Part shown: piece after piece, positions 39,199 through 47,839 of the stretch
Layout: each line of letters opens with the position of its first letter
How positions within the stretch are numbered: position 1 is the stretch's first letter
NCBI RefSeq assembly: GCF_900142985.1
Contig: NZ_LT670849.1
Coordinates: 5,906,501 to 5,970,500 of the forward strand
Length of the DNA stretch: 64,000 nucleotides
Direction: 5' to 3'
DNA from: Bradyrhizobium erythrophlei
GTDB lineage: Bacteria > Pseudomonadota > Alphaproteobacteria > Rhizobiales > Xanthobacteraceae
Made by a program: the position numbers and the translations under genes
Notes under the pieces: generated by a model
The model's input: only the letters and a program-made list of their open reading frames with translations
Databases searched by the model: none
What the model was told of the DNA's origin: nothing

Positions 39199-42100
39199 TT
39201 GCTCCCCTTCAATTTAGAGGCCGCAATGATGGTGGCGAGGGGAAGTTCTCCTCGCTTGCGCGTTGTCAAATCAGCGATGGTGTCGACCATCGTGGTGAGA
39301 AATGAAAGATCATGTTCCGCCGCATCTGGATTGACACCTCGCACCGCTTCGCGAAGAAAATCCAAGCTGCCGACAATGAACAAATGGCGCTTGGCGCGGC
39401 TGATGGCGACATTCATTCTTCTTTTGTCGCGCAAGAATCCAAGTGCGCCGGCACCAGTGCGCGGGCTATTGCGAACCAAAGACAAAATGACGACATCTGC
39501 CTCGCTGCCCTGAAAAGAATCGACGGTGCCAACAAACGCATTGTTGCTGCGCACAGGCAGAAAACCGTCAAGATGAGACAAGCTTCCGCTCCTCAATCCT
39601 GTCAGCGCGTCCTGAAGCTTGTCGACCTGAGCCTTATAGGGCGAGAGAATGGCAAGCGTTGGCTTCTTGGAGCCGGAGATGGGCCTCAGTAACCTCAAGA
39701 TGTCCATAACCGCACCGACTTCAGCGGGATTCTGCCACCGCGGCTTACCCCGTTCGGCTCCGGCTCCGTGGCTCGTTGAACTGACATGAGGAAAATCGAC
39801 GGCAACGACAGGTGACTTCGGCAGCGGGCCCAAATGTGAAACCGGGGATGGTTTGGTCTCGGCTTCGTTCTTTCGGCCGCACTCCGTCTCCAAGCGACCA
39901 CGATAAAATGCCTTCGAGACGATTTCCGCAATTGCGGGATCCATGCGCCGTTGCTCTGTCAGCGTTTCCGCGAGCGGTCGGTGATTGGGATTGGCTACAG
40001 ATCGGCGTTCGTCTTCTTCAACAACGGACCTGAAAGGTTCGAGCACGCGGAGTGCCATTGCGGCGATATCGCGAAGCGCCGTCGGGTCAGATTTCAAGGG
40101 TTCAAGCTCGTCAATCTCGCCATCGTGCATAAGCGGTCCAACCAACTGATCCGCGAGACCAAGTGCTTCGACGACCAGGCTATGATCGCTCAGCATTTTA
40201 ACGAGGCGATCGGCCTCAAATGGTGGAAGCTGGAAATGGTCGCCAATCAACAACCGTCGACCAGAGAGCATCAGCGGTCCGACAAGCTCAGGACCAGTTG
40301 CTTTGGCAGCTTCTTCAACAATCACCCAATCGAATTGTTCGCGGGCTTCAACGAGCCGCTCAATATCAGGTGAATTGGCTGTCGAGATCACGATGTTTGC
40401 TGCGTCGAGGACCAAATGGGAGATCGCGCCAAGTCCAGATCGATCCTGCCGACTGACCGTATCTTTCGAACGTTCCAGACGCGTGGCTGCTTGCCGTAAC
40501 GTCTTGATGCGCGTTTGAATGGATAGTGGAATAGTGCCGATCACGCCGCTGTCGGCAAGCCGCTCAAGATACTCCAAGCCTGCCTTGTGAACTTCCTCGT
40601 CCGATGTCGTCCGTTTTTCGGGCGTAGTCGAACGAATAACGAGCACGTCAGACAGCTTGGCTTCACTCAGGGTTTCTTTGATTTTCTCTTGCAGATTGTC
40701 GAGCGCGTCATGCCCTTGAGCACTGACGAGCATCCGTGTTGAGCCGTCGGATGCGAAGCGTCGGCGGACGACTTCGGTCGCAAGCTTCGTTTTGCCGACG
40801 CCGGGCGGCCCAACGACAAAAAATGAGGGTAGGGTTGACCACAACCCGGCGAGGGCCTTTCGTTTCGGTCTATCCAGGTCCAGGAAATAGCTGTCGTTCT
40901 GTTCTTCGTCACTGAGCGTTTCCCGGCTCGCGTGACGAACTCTCCATGGATCGGCCAACATTTCGGTCAGATCGACGCGCGTATCGAGTGCTTTGATGTT
41001 CCGCAGGCGCCGGCCGATGACTTGCTCGGTTCCGGTGTCGCGTTCGGTCCTGAGAAATAATTGGCCGTCAAGCGTCAATTCCTCATCGATCTCGAATTGG
41101 TAGCCCCGGATTCCGTGATGATCCACGACCTCAACGAAGCTGGCGGTAACATCGTTGTTTCGAGATGCGCCAAGGCTTGCGGCCTGGCTGATACGCCACT
41201 TCGAGTCAGCGTCGCGATGCTCGTCTTCGAATAAACGCTTGAGCGCTGCGGCCCCTTCCGACAGATTAATTCGTTTGGCGATTTTGTCTCTGTCGCTTGC
41301 AGATGCGGCTCGCACGATTGCAAATCGCCGCCCCTCTCGTCGTCCGGTATCCAGGACGTCTATTGGATAAACGTCGAGCGCCTTGGTGACCGCTTCGATC
41401 GTCTGAAGCAGCAGCAGCGCGCGTCTTATCGCGATGCTTTCCGGATCAGGTCCGCTCTCGGTTTTGGGATTGGAAAACGATGTCCAGTCCAGCACGTCAG
41501 GGCCAAGCCGGCCGCGCAGCTCTTGCGCCTGTCGCGAGGTTCCCGCAACACTTATAGCTTGCACGATAGAATGTTCGTCGTGTTCACCGAGGCTGAAGAT
41601 GTCAGTCCTCACCTCAGCGGCGTAACATACGGCAATATCCCAAACAGGCGACCCTTCGTCGCGAAAGGCACGCATTCTGTAGACCATCGTGTTGGTGATC
41701 AGCCGAAGCGAGCTTGTTCCGGGGTCGAACACACGCGGAACCAACAACGTTGCACCCTGATCGAGATCTGCCCTGACCCAGTCCAACTGCCGACGATACT
41801 CGTCAACCGGGATTGCGCCCGACGTCTGCGCGTAAACCGCGTCCCCCAACCTGGCTTGCCCGCTGAAAACCAAAATAAATGTGCCAGCCCGCGCAGAGGA
41901 GGCGCGCGATACGCTGGCAATCAGGTCATCAATCGACCGAGCGATAGAGTCGGCGTCGAGATGATCCATTCGACCTGGTGTTACGAGGCGACGCAGCAGC
42001 GCGCGCTCAGGAACATCGAGCGCAATCAATGACCCTTCCTTCGGATACACCTCGCCAGTTTTCTGTATGACAGTGTCGAGGCAATCAGCAATCATCAATC

Positions 42101-42764
42101 CAAGGTCGCGCCAATCGTCCGCAAAAGAATAGCGGTCTGCGCGCCTCAGAGCCGCTGCTGGACCAAGCTTTGCTTGTGATTTCTCGGCAAGATCGGAACT
42201 CAGCCAGAGACTCCATTCGAATCCGCCGAGCTGAAAATCAGGTTCGTCGAGGCCCTCTGTCATGACGACATCGGCACCGATGCGGCCGTGTACGAGGCTT
42301 TGCTTGTGTACAATTCCAAGCGCCACCACGATGCGGGCGATGTTCTTCCAGAACAAGACACGTGGACGAGGTGTGTTTAGATTTCGGAGCCAGTGCGGTC
42401 GCGGGACACGCTTGCGCTTTTCATCTAGCGGTTGGCCAACACGTTCAAGGACGACGCCAAAGTCTTCTTCATCCTCAACGAACTCGATGACATCGACGAT
42501 GACGTCTCGCGCCCCGGCATAGGACATGACCCGTTGCACTTGGCGCATTTCGTGCAGCCAAAGCTGTCGTAGATCTTCATCCACCGGCGTTCCAGTTTTC
42601 CGCCAGAGTTTGAGGCAGCGGTCTTGCCCCGATGCGCGATCCTCGACCTCGAACATCGCCGATCGCAGCGCCTGGCGGTCTCCAGGCGCGACCACGCCAC
42701 CATCAAAATTGAAGCGGTCATTGAGAGAGGGCTTCGTCCGCTTGGATTGCCTCCCAGTCGCCAT
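39195..42764 (-). CDS. mkoA: MkoA-like kinase-fold plus SF1 (COG1112) helicase of a type I Mokosh system
   Basis: 1189 residues. The N-terminal 280 residues have a protein-kinase fold pattern, but the catalytic loop reads HGRIGADV (159-166) instead of HRDxxxxN and the DFG position reads GGF, so it is probably a pseudokinase. The C-terminal UPF1-like helicase has Walker A GPPGVGKT (652-659), Walker B VIVEEAA (814-820), SFQGSEADVVILSLVR and VAISRAKRHL. With the PLD gene it makes a type I Mokosh pair. It is first in the minus-strand operon. Confidence 0.82.
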   Translation of the reverse strand: MATGRQSKRTKPSLNDRFNFDGGVVAPGDRQALRSAMFEVEDRASGQDRCLKLWRKTGTPVDEDLRQLWLHEMRQVQRVMSYAGARDVIVDVIEFVEDEEDFGVVLERVGQPLDEKRKRVPRPHWLRNLNTPRPRVLFWKNIARIVVALGIVHKQSLVHGRIGADVVMTEGLDEPDFQLGGFEWSLWLSSDLAEKSQAKLGPAAALRRADRYSFADDWRDLGLMIADCLDTVIQKTGEVYPKEGSLIALDVPERALLRRLVTPGRMDHLDADSIARSIDDLIASVSRASSARAGTFILVFSGQARLGDAVYAQTSGAIPVDEYRRQLDWVRADLDQGATLLVPRVFDPGTSSLRLITNTMVYRMRAFRDEGSPVWDIAVCYAAEVRTDIFSLGEHDEHSIVQAISVAGTSRQAQELRGRLGPDVLDWTSFSNPKTESGPDPESIAIRRALLLLQTIEAVTKALDVYPIDVLDTGRREGRRFAIVRAASASDRDKIAKRINLSEGAAALKRLFEDEHRDADSKWRISQAASLGASRNNDVTASFVEVVDHHGIRGYQFEIDEELTLDGQLFLRTERDTGTEQVIGRRLRNIKALDTRVDLTEMLADPWRVRHASRETLSDEEQNDSYFLDLDRPKRKALAGLWSTLPSFFVVGPPGVGKTKLATEVVRRRFASDGSTRMLVSAQGHDALDNLQEKIKETLSEAKLSDVLVIRSTTPEKRTTSDEEVHKAGLEYLERLADSGVIGTIPLSIQTRIKTLRQAATRLERSKDTVSRQDRSGLGAISHLVLDAANIVISTANSPDIERLVEAREQFDWVIVEEAAKATGPELVGPLMLSGRRLLIGDHFQLPPFEADRLVKMLSDHSLVVEALGLADQLVGPLMHDGEIDELEPLKSDPTALRDIAAMALRVLEPFRSVVEEDERRSVANPNHRPLAETLTEQRRMDPAIAEIVSKAFYRGRLETECGRKNEAETKPSPVSHLGPLPKSPVVAVDFPHVSSTSHGAGAERGKPRWQNPAEVGAVMDILRLLRPISGSKKPTLAILSPYKAQVDKLQDALTGLRSGSLSHLDGFLPVRSNNAFVGTVDSFQGSEADVVILSLVRNSPRTGAGALGFLRDKRRMNVAISRAKRHLFIVGSLDFLREAVRGVNPDAAEHDLSFLTTMVDTIADLTTRKRGELPLATIIAASKLKGSK

Positions 42765-42961
42765 ATGAGCACTCGAATCAGGGTGATTAAAATATTGGCA
42801 AAACTGGCATATTCTCGTTTTGTTCGCAACGCGTGGCTAGCCGGTCGATGTTTGGCCGCAATACTTGTCGCCGCATATGACTCGTGTGCGGGCATGTGTC
42901 GGAACCGGAGATCGTCGATCGTCTTAGACTTAGGCAACACCGCAATCGGAGTTCAGCGTAC

Positions 42962-43894
42962 ATGGCCCCCCGTGCCAACTGGAAAGGCTTTCTCCGCCTG
43001 TCCCTCGTCACCTGTCCGGTGGCGCTCTATCCGGCGACATCGTAGAGCGAGAAAATCTCGTTTAACCAGCTCAATCGCCAAACCGGACACCGTATCAAGT
43101 ACCTCAAGGTCGATGCTGACACTGGCGAAGAGGTGCCCAACGAAGACATCGTTAAGGGCTATATGCTGGACAACGAGACGTTCGTCGAGTTCTCGAAGGA
43201 GGAGCTTGAGGAGGTGGCGCTGGAATCCACGCGCACCATCGAGATCGACGAGTTCGTCGAGAAGTCTGAGATCGATCCGCGGTATTTGATCCGGCCGTAC
43301 TACCTCCGTCCGGATGGCAAGGTCGGCCATGACGCCTTCGCGGTGATCCGCGAGACCATCCGCGAGATGGAAAAGGTCGCGATCGGGCGTGTTGTGCTGA
43401 CCAACCGCGAGCACATCATCGCGCTCGAGCCGCTAGAGAAGGGTCTCGTCGGCACGCTGCCGCGCTATTCGTACGAAGTGCGATCCGAGGACGAATATTT
43501 CGACGAGATTGAGGATGTCAAAGTCACGAAAGACATGCTCGATCTCGCCAAGCACATCGTCAACTCCAAGAGCGGACAGTTCGAGCCCGACAAGTTGGAG
43601 GATCATTACGAAACGGCGCTGATCGATCTGATCAACCAAAAACGTGCGGGCAAGACCATCCGCCCGAAGGAACGGCCCAAAGGCGAGAACGTCGTCGACC
43701 TGATGGAGGCCCTGCGTCGCAGCGTCGGCGGCGGCGCTGCGCCGGAGCCCAAGGCGGCGAAGAAGGGCGGCAAGAAGCCTCGGAAGGCGGCAGCCGGTCA
43801 GAAGGAGATGCTGATGCCGATCGCGGGCAAAAAGTCGACTAAAGAGGTCGCAGCAAAGAAGCCTGCAGCGGGAAGGCAACGGAAGTCGGCTTAG
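42962..43894 (+). pseudogene. ku: ku, non-homologous end-joining protein gene with in-frame amber codon
   Basis: The frame from ATG 42962 encodes a typical 310-residue bacterial Ku: MAPRANWKGFLRLSLVTCPV at the start, then STRTIEIDEFV, RYLIRPYYLRPDGK and a Lys/Ala-rich tail. Codon 28 is TAG (43043-43045) where Ku proteins have Glu (GAG). Ku rings bind DNA ends and recruit LigD. As written, only 27 residues are made unless the amber codon is read through or translation restarts at GTG 43133, which would lose part of the core barrel. Confidence 0.85.
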
Positions 43895-43971
43895 CGGCTT
43901 GGCCTGCCACGGATGTGATATCGTTGGGGCACGCCCCAGTCGAACCAACACGTCCCCTTGGCCCAAACAAC

Positions 43972-44562
43972 ATGTCCGATGCGGTACAAGATCTCATTGA
44001 CAGCGACCCCGAATGGAAACGGCGGTACGAATTAATTCGGACACTCGGCGAGGAAAGCGAGCGCGGCATGGCAGTCCTGGTCGGCGCTGAGCTCGAACGC
44101 GCCCTCGAACTGGTCCTGTGTGCGTATCTTGCGCCGGGCAAAGCGCGGACGGCGCTTTTTTCTGGAGGCGCGCCGCCGCTCGGTTCGTTCTCGACCAAAA
44201 TAGATCTTTGCCGTGTGCTTCATCTTATCGCGGACTACGAGCACGCAGCTCTTCACGTGATACGAAAGATACGGAACGAGTTCGCGCACAATCCGAATGT
44301 ATCCTTCGCGAGTCCCAAAATCCGATCGTTGGTGGACGCGATCGAATTGGGTTCCAAATCGGACCGCGACCACAAGAGCAGATTCGAGATCGAATCCGCG
44401 GAGTTGATCGCCACGTTGGAGGTGACTGCCGTCGATCAGGCCCACGGCAGAGTGTACGAAGAGTCGTATAGCACCTGGTATCGACGCGGCGTTGATCAGA
44501 AGACCGAGCCCTTCGGTTCGAAAGAGGAAGCCGCCCGAGCCTACTCGACCGGGAAGCCGTGA
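43972..44562 (+). CDS. MltR-like (HEPN-type) protein
   Basis: 196 residues from ATG 43972. ERGMAVLVGAELERALELVL and IRKIRNEFAHNPNVSF match the MltR/HEPN-like pattern, in which the RxxxFAH stretch resembles the HEPN RX4-6H motif. MltR is named as a mannitol repressor; HEPN relatives are often RNases or toxins. No mannitol genes are near, so a defence or stress role is as likely. The next gene overlaps by 4 bp. Confidence 0.6.
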   Translation: MSDAVQDLIDSDPEWKRRYELIRTLGEESERGMAVLVGAELERALELVLCAYLAPGKARTALFSGGAPPLGSFSTKIDLCRVLHLIADYEHAALHVIRKIRNEFAHNPNVSFASPKIRSLVDAIELGSKSDRDHKSRFEIESAELIATLEVTAVDQAHGRVYEESYSTWYRRGVDQKTEPFGSKEEAARAYSTGKP

Positions 44563-45026
44563 CATTCAAGATCGGGATCATTTCGGACACTCACGGTCTG
44601 CTGAGGCCGGAGGCGATGCATCGGTTGTCGGGCGTCGACCACATCATCCACGGCGGCGATATCGGTCGCCCCGAGATCGTTGCGGAGCTCCGAGATATCG
44701 CGCCGGTGACCGCGATACGGGGAAACGTCGACAAGGGCGATTGGGCCCGCGAGTTTTCCAAGACCGAGCGCGTCCGGCTCGCCGAGCGGTCCATCTTCGT
44801 CTTGCATGATCTGAAAGCGCTTGAGGTAGATCCGGTTGCCGCCGGTATCGATGTGATCGTGTCGGGCCACTCCCATGTACCGAAGATCGACGAAGTCGAT
44901 GGGGTGCTATTTCTGAATCCGGGCAGCGCGGGGCCGCGGCGGTTCAAGTTGCCGATCACGCTGGCAATCCTCGAGGTCACCTCGCATGCTCTGCGTCCGA
45001 TCATACACGACCTAGATGACTGCTGA
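44559..45026 (+). CDS. YfcE/MJ0936-type metallophosphodiesterase
   Basis: 155 residues with the calcineurin-fold motifs: ISDTHG at the start, HGGDIG, RGNVD, VSGHSHVP and NPGSAGPRR. Such small phosphodiesterases hydrolyse phosphodiester bonds with two metal ions. It starts at a GTG overlapping the preceding stop, so the two genes may form a small operon. Confidence 0.82.
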   Translation: MTFKIGIISDTHGLLRPEAMHRLSGVDHIIHGGDIGRPEIVAELRDIAPVTAIRGNVDKGDWAREFSKTERVRLAERSIFVLHDLKALEVDPVAAGIDVIVSGHSHVPKIDEVDGVLFLNPGSAGPRRFKLPITLAILEVTSHALRPIIHDLDDC

Positions 45027-45045
45027 ATCGGATCGGCCGCCGCCC

Positions 45046-45303
45046 TCACACCGCAAACCTGAACGCTGCACCGTCGCGGACGACGTGGCCGTCTATAGGG
45101 GCGGCGAGGTGGGGGCCGATGACGAGGATCAACTGGTCGGCCCACTCGGCGAAGAGGCGCGAGCGAGTGAGCGCGGCGGCCTTCCGGTCGTTGTCGCCGA
45201 TCGACCCGGTGGTGTGCACCATCTGACAAGGATGGTGAGCCATGTCGCCGGTGATCGCCGACGTGGCGACCCATTCACGGACTGTACTCCTCGACTTAGA
45301 CAA
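45046..45303 (-). pseudogene. C-terminal fragment of a metallo-beta-lactamase-fold hydrolase
   Basis: The minus-strand frame gives 85 residues resembling the end of MBL-fold hydrolases: TGDMAHHPCQMVH (a metal-binding histidine region), a helix, then HLAAPIDGHVVRDGAAFRF. The N-terminal HxHxDH half is absent. It is a truncated remnant and marks a junction just left of the 45.4-kb operon. Confidence 0.6.
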
Positions 45304-45391
45304 TTTATCAGGTGCCTGATGTAACCTATTGAATATTAAGAGATAAGTGTTGAGGCCTAAGAAGGCGGATCAACTTCACGGCTCAGTTTTG

Positions 45392-45438
45392 TTGACTTTT
45401 CGCGCGTACTTCCTATATCATGTTCGGAAATCGAACAT
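45392..45438 (+). promoter_or_regulatory. Promoter with overlapping palindromic operator for the carrier/protease operon
   Basis: TTGACT (45392-45397) and TATATC (45414-45419) are 16 bp apart, a good sigma-70 pair. At once follows a perfect palindrome, ATGTTCG-N5-CGAACAT (45420-45438), where the transcript should start. A repressor bound there would block the operon. The XRE protein encoded second in the operon is the obvious candidate. Confidence 0.65.
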
Positions 45439-45449
45439 GGAGCGTGCGA

Positions 45450-45821
45450 ATGAGCGCGACCAAGGACGACTTGGCGAAAGCCTTCGACGAGAAGGTGTCT
45501 GATCTCGTTTCCCAACTTGAGGCATGGTTCGCGGAAGAGACCGCCCCGATTGATGGAGCGGACGGTTCTGACGCGCCGTCGGGCGACGGTGGATCGATTA
45601 TCGGGACGGGTCCTGCGATCGATTCCAAACGCGTTGTCGACGCAAGGGTCGTCACCAAGAAGGTGCTCGACATCGAATTGCCACCGGCCATCATCAAGCC
45701 CGGCGGCTACACGAGCTGCAAGGAAATGATCGACGACATCGTGCCGAAGCTCAAGAAGGTGTTTACGGGCGAGATCAAGGTGAAAACGCCCAAGCCCGTT
45801 AAACAGCCAGAACCAGCATGA
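45450..45821 (+). CDS. Acyl-carrier-protein-like protein
   Basis: 123 residues from ATG 45450; an ATG at 45420 lies in the operator and is rejected. The second half resembles the core of a carrier protein: IDSKRVVDARVVTKKVLDIE, then PPAIIKPGGYTSCKEMIDDIV, like the DSL helix, the acidic linker and the last helix of ACPs. Ser59 in DSK would be the phosphopantetheine site. A holo-ACP synthase gene closes the same operon. The N-terminus is acidic and flexible; the C-terminus is Lys/Pro-rich. The family call is my inference from pattern. Confidence 0.6.
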   Translation: MSATKDDLAKAFDEKVSDLVSQLEAWFAEETAPIDGADGSDAPSGDGGSIIGTGPAIDSKRVVDARVVTKKVLDIELPPAIIKPGGYTSCKEMIDDIVPKLKKVFTGEIKVKTPKPVKQPEPA

Positions 45822-45829
45822 GGGACGAC

Positions 45830-46186
45830 ATGAGCGATGAGGCCGAACAATGGAGACTGATCGGCGACCGGCTCCGACAGGCGCGCGAATACCTCGAACT
45901 GAAGCAAGAAGAGGCCGCCGACGCCGTCGGTCTGTCCCGGTCCGCTTTATCTCTCGTTGAGAACGGTCGCCGGAAGGTGGATGCCGTCGAGCTTGCGCGC
46001 TTTGCCGAGGTCTACGGCCAAACGATCGAAGCGCTGACAGGCACCGCCAAGGCGCACCCGCTTCCGGAAAACGTGCAAGCGCTGGCGCGCGCGGCGACCG
46101 AGCTGTCGGCCGACGACCGCGCCGAACTATTGCGTTTCGCGGAATTTCTCCAGACACGTGGTCCACGGAGCGCTGACCGTGGCTAG
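45830..46186 (+). CDS. XRE-family transcriptional repressor
   Basis: 118 residues with an N-terminal Cro/C1 helix-turn-helix (LIGDRLRQAREYLELKQEEA; VGLSRSALSLVENGRR). ATG 45830 follows AGGGA; an alternative ATG at 45818 overlaps the previous stop. It lies directly before an ImmA-type peptidase gene, the pairing known from ImmR/ImmA, in which the peptidase cleaves the repressor. It likely binds the palindrome at 45420. Confidence 0.85.
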   Translation: MSDEAEQWRLIGDRLRQAREYLELKQEEAADAVGLSRSALSLVENGRRKVDAVELARFAEVYGQTIEALTGTAKAHPLPENVQALARAATELSADDRAELLRFAEFLQTRGPRSADRG

Positions 46187-47198
46187 ATCGCCCATTGCAA
46201 CCGCTCGTCTTGACGCTGTTGCCGCGGCCAAACGCGTGCACGACGAGCTCGGGCTGCAATCCCGCGTTACCCAGGGCGAGGGGCTGATCGATGTCTTCGA
46301 GGCGATCGCGGAGCTGGATATTCCGCTCGTCTTCAAGCCGCTCGACACTGCGCTTGGATTATGTCTTCCGGCCCCGCTCCGGGGCATTATCGTCACAACG
46401 CGCCGTGGTCTGCACATTCAGCGCTTCACCGCGGCCCATGAGCTTGGCCATGTCGTGCTCAACCACCGTGGCAGCGTCGACCTGGACATTCTGGAGCGCG
46501 GGCCTTTGGTGCCCACGGGAGGACGGGACCTGCAGGAGGTGGCTGCTGACGCCTTCGCCGCCGAGTTCCTGCTGCCCCGCTGGCTCTACCGACACCACAT
46601 CCAATCGCAGGGATGGACGGTCGCCCGTCACCTGCGCAATCCCGACATTGTCTATCAGCTCTCGCTGCGGATGGGCGCGAGCTATGAGGCAACCTGCTGG
46701 GGCCTCTTCAGCCATCAGATCCTGCCCCAGGGCGAGGTGGACCAATTGCGCAAGGCCCAGGTCGCCCGGCTCAAGGCCACCCTTGGCGAGGAGTTCAAAC
46801 CCGGCAACAGCTGGGCCGATGTCTGGCGGCTGACCGGCAAGGACGACGGGGCCAAGATCGTCGGCAACCCCGACGATCTCATCCGGATTGAGCTTTCGGA
46901 GGCGGCCGGCAGCGGCTACCAGTGGCAGGTCGATGCGCTCCGCAAGGCGGGCTACGAGGTGCTGTCCGACAGATCCTCATTTTCTCGCGATCCGCTTCTC
47001 TACGGCGCGCCCAGCGTGCGCACACTGATCGCGCGTCCCCCTGCGGGTGGGACCGGCTCGCTGACGATGCGCGAGATCCAGCCCTGGAATCCCGAAACGG
47101 CTGACGATCCGGCGTTTTCGGTTGCATTGTCTCTGCAGGGTCCCGAGACCGGTGGTCTTTCCCGCGCCAAACGTCGTCGCCTGGGAATTAGATCTTGA
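46179..47198 (+). CDS. ImmA/IrrE metallopeptidase fused to a chagasin-like cysteine-protease inhibitor domain
   Basis: 339 residues from GTG 46179, overlapping the XRE stop (an in-frame GTG at 46158 adds seven). Residues 10-215 form a DUF955 peptidase with HELGH (87-91) and the third ligand in EVAADAFAAEFLLP. The last 100 residues resemble chagasin (inhibitor family I42): a beta-rich stretch with GSGYQW (244-249), like the NPTTGY loop, and IQPWN (about 300), like the RPWE loop. The next gene is a papain-like protease, the natural target of chagasin. The peptidase call is firm; the inhibitor call is probable. Confidence 0.75.
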   Translation: MARSPIATARLDAVAAAKRVHDELGLQSRVTQGEGLIDVFEAIAELDIPLVFKPLDTALGLCLPAPLRGIIVTTRRGLHIQRFTAAHELGHVVLNHRGSVDLDILERGPLVPTGGRDLQEVAADAFAAEFLLPRWLYRHHIQSQGWTVARHLRNPDIVYQLSLRMGASYEATCWGLFSHQILPQGEVDQLRKAQVARLKATLGEEFKPGNSWADVWRLTGKDDGAKIVGNPDDLIRIELSEAAGSGYQWQVDALRKAGYEVLSDRSSFSRDPLLYGAPSVRTLIARPPAGGTGSLTMREIQPWNPETADDPAFSVALSLQGPETGGLSRAKRRRLGIRS

Positions 47199-47830
47199 TT
47201 GCCATCCGTGCTGATCTCCGGACCCACCTTCAACCGGTTCGCCATCAAGGCCGACGGCAGTCATGTCTCGCCTTTGCGACCTCGGCGGCGCACGAGCACA
47301 AGGCGGGCATTGTCGGCCATTTGTCGGTCGAATACCTATTCTATCATTCCGTGGAACGAACGCCTGGAAAGAATCCGGCCGTCGGCACGACAATGGCCGC
47401 CGCGGCCGGCGCGCTAGCCGACGAGGGACAGCCGGTCGAAGCGGCCTGGCCTTACAGTCCTGTTCAGGTCACGCCGTGGACGGCGCCGGCGATCACGACA
47501 GCACTTCATAAGCGGCGCATGGTGCTGGGCAGCCTCGGCTTTGACGACATTACCGGCGCCCTCGATGCAGGCCATCTTGTCGTTCTCGGCGTCATCATCA
47601 CCGACGCCTTCTATCGCGCTGATGCGTTGGGCCAGGTAGCTGACGTCAGTCCCGACATTGAGCGCGGCGGCCACGCGGTGCTTGCCGTCGGTCACGGGGC
47701 GCATGCCGATGGAACGCCGATGATCCTGATCCGAAACAGCTGGGGAACAGCTTGGGGAATTGGGGGATATGGCTGGCTTTCTCCGAGCTACACCACCCGA
47801 CAATTGCGTGAAACCGCTACACTGACCTAG
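47195..47830 (+). CDS. Papain-like (C1) cysteine protease
   Basis: 211 residues starting at TTG 47195, which overlaps the previous stop; no later start precedes the active site. The catalytic set is clear: Q18 and C24 in HQGRRQSCLAFA, spaced as in papain, H160 in GGHAVLAVGHG, and N181 in IRNSWGTAWG. No signal peptide or pro-domain is present, so it would be active in the cytoplasm unless held by an inhibitor. It could also work as an acyl- or aminoacyl-transferase, given the carrier protein in the operon. Confidence 0.82.
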   Translation: MIAIRADLRTHLQPVRHQGRRQSCLAFATSAAHEHKAGIVGHLSVEYLFYHSVERTPGKNPAVGTTMAAAAGALADEGQPVEAAWPYSPVQVTPWTAPAITTALHKRRMVLGSLGFDDITGALDAGHLVVLGVIITDAFYRADALGQVADVSPDIERGGHAVLAVGHGAHADGTPMILIRNSWGTAWGIGGYGWLSPSYTTRQLRETATLT

Positions 47831-47839
47831 GAGGTCGAA

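Noticed and set aside
45016..45324. Plus-strand frame of 102 codons after the metallophosphoesterase
   Set aside because: The opposite strand carries the recognisable MBL-fold fragment; the plus frame has no protein-like pattern.
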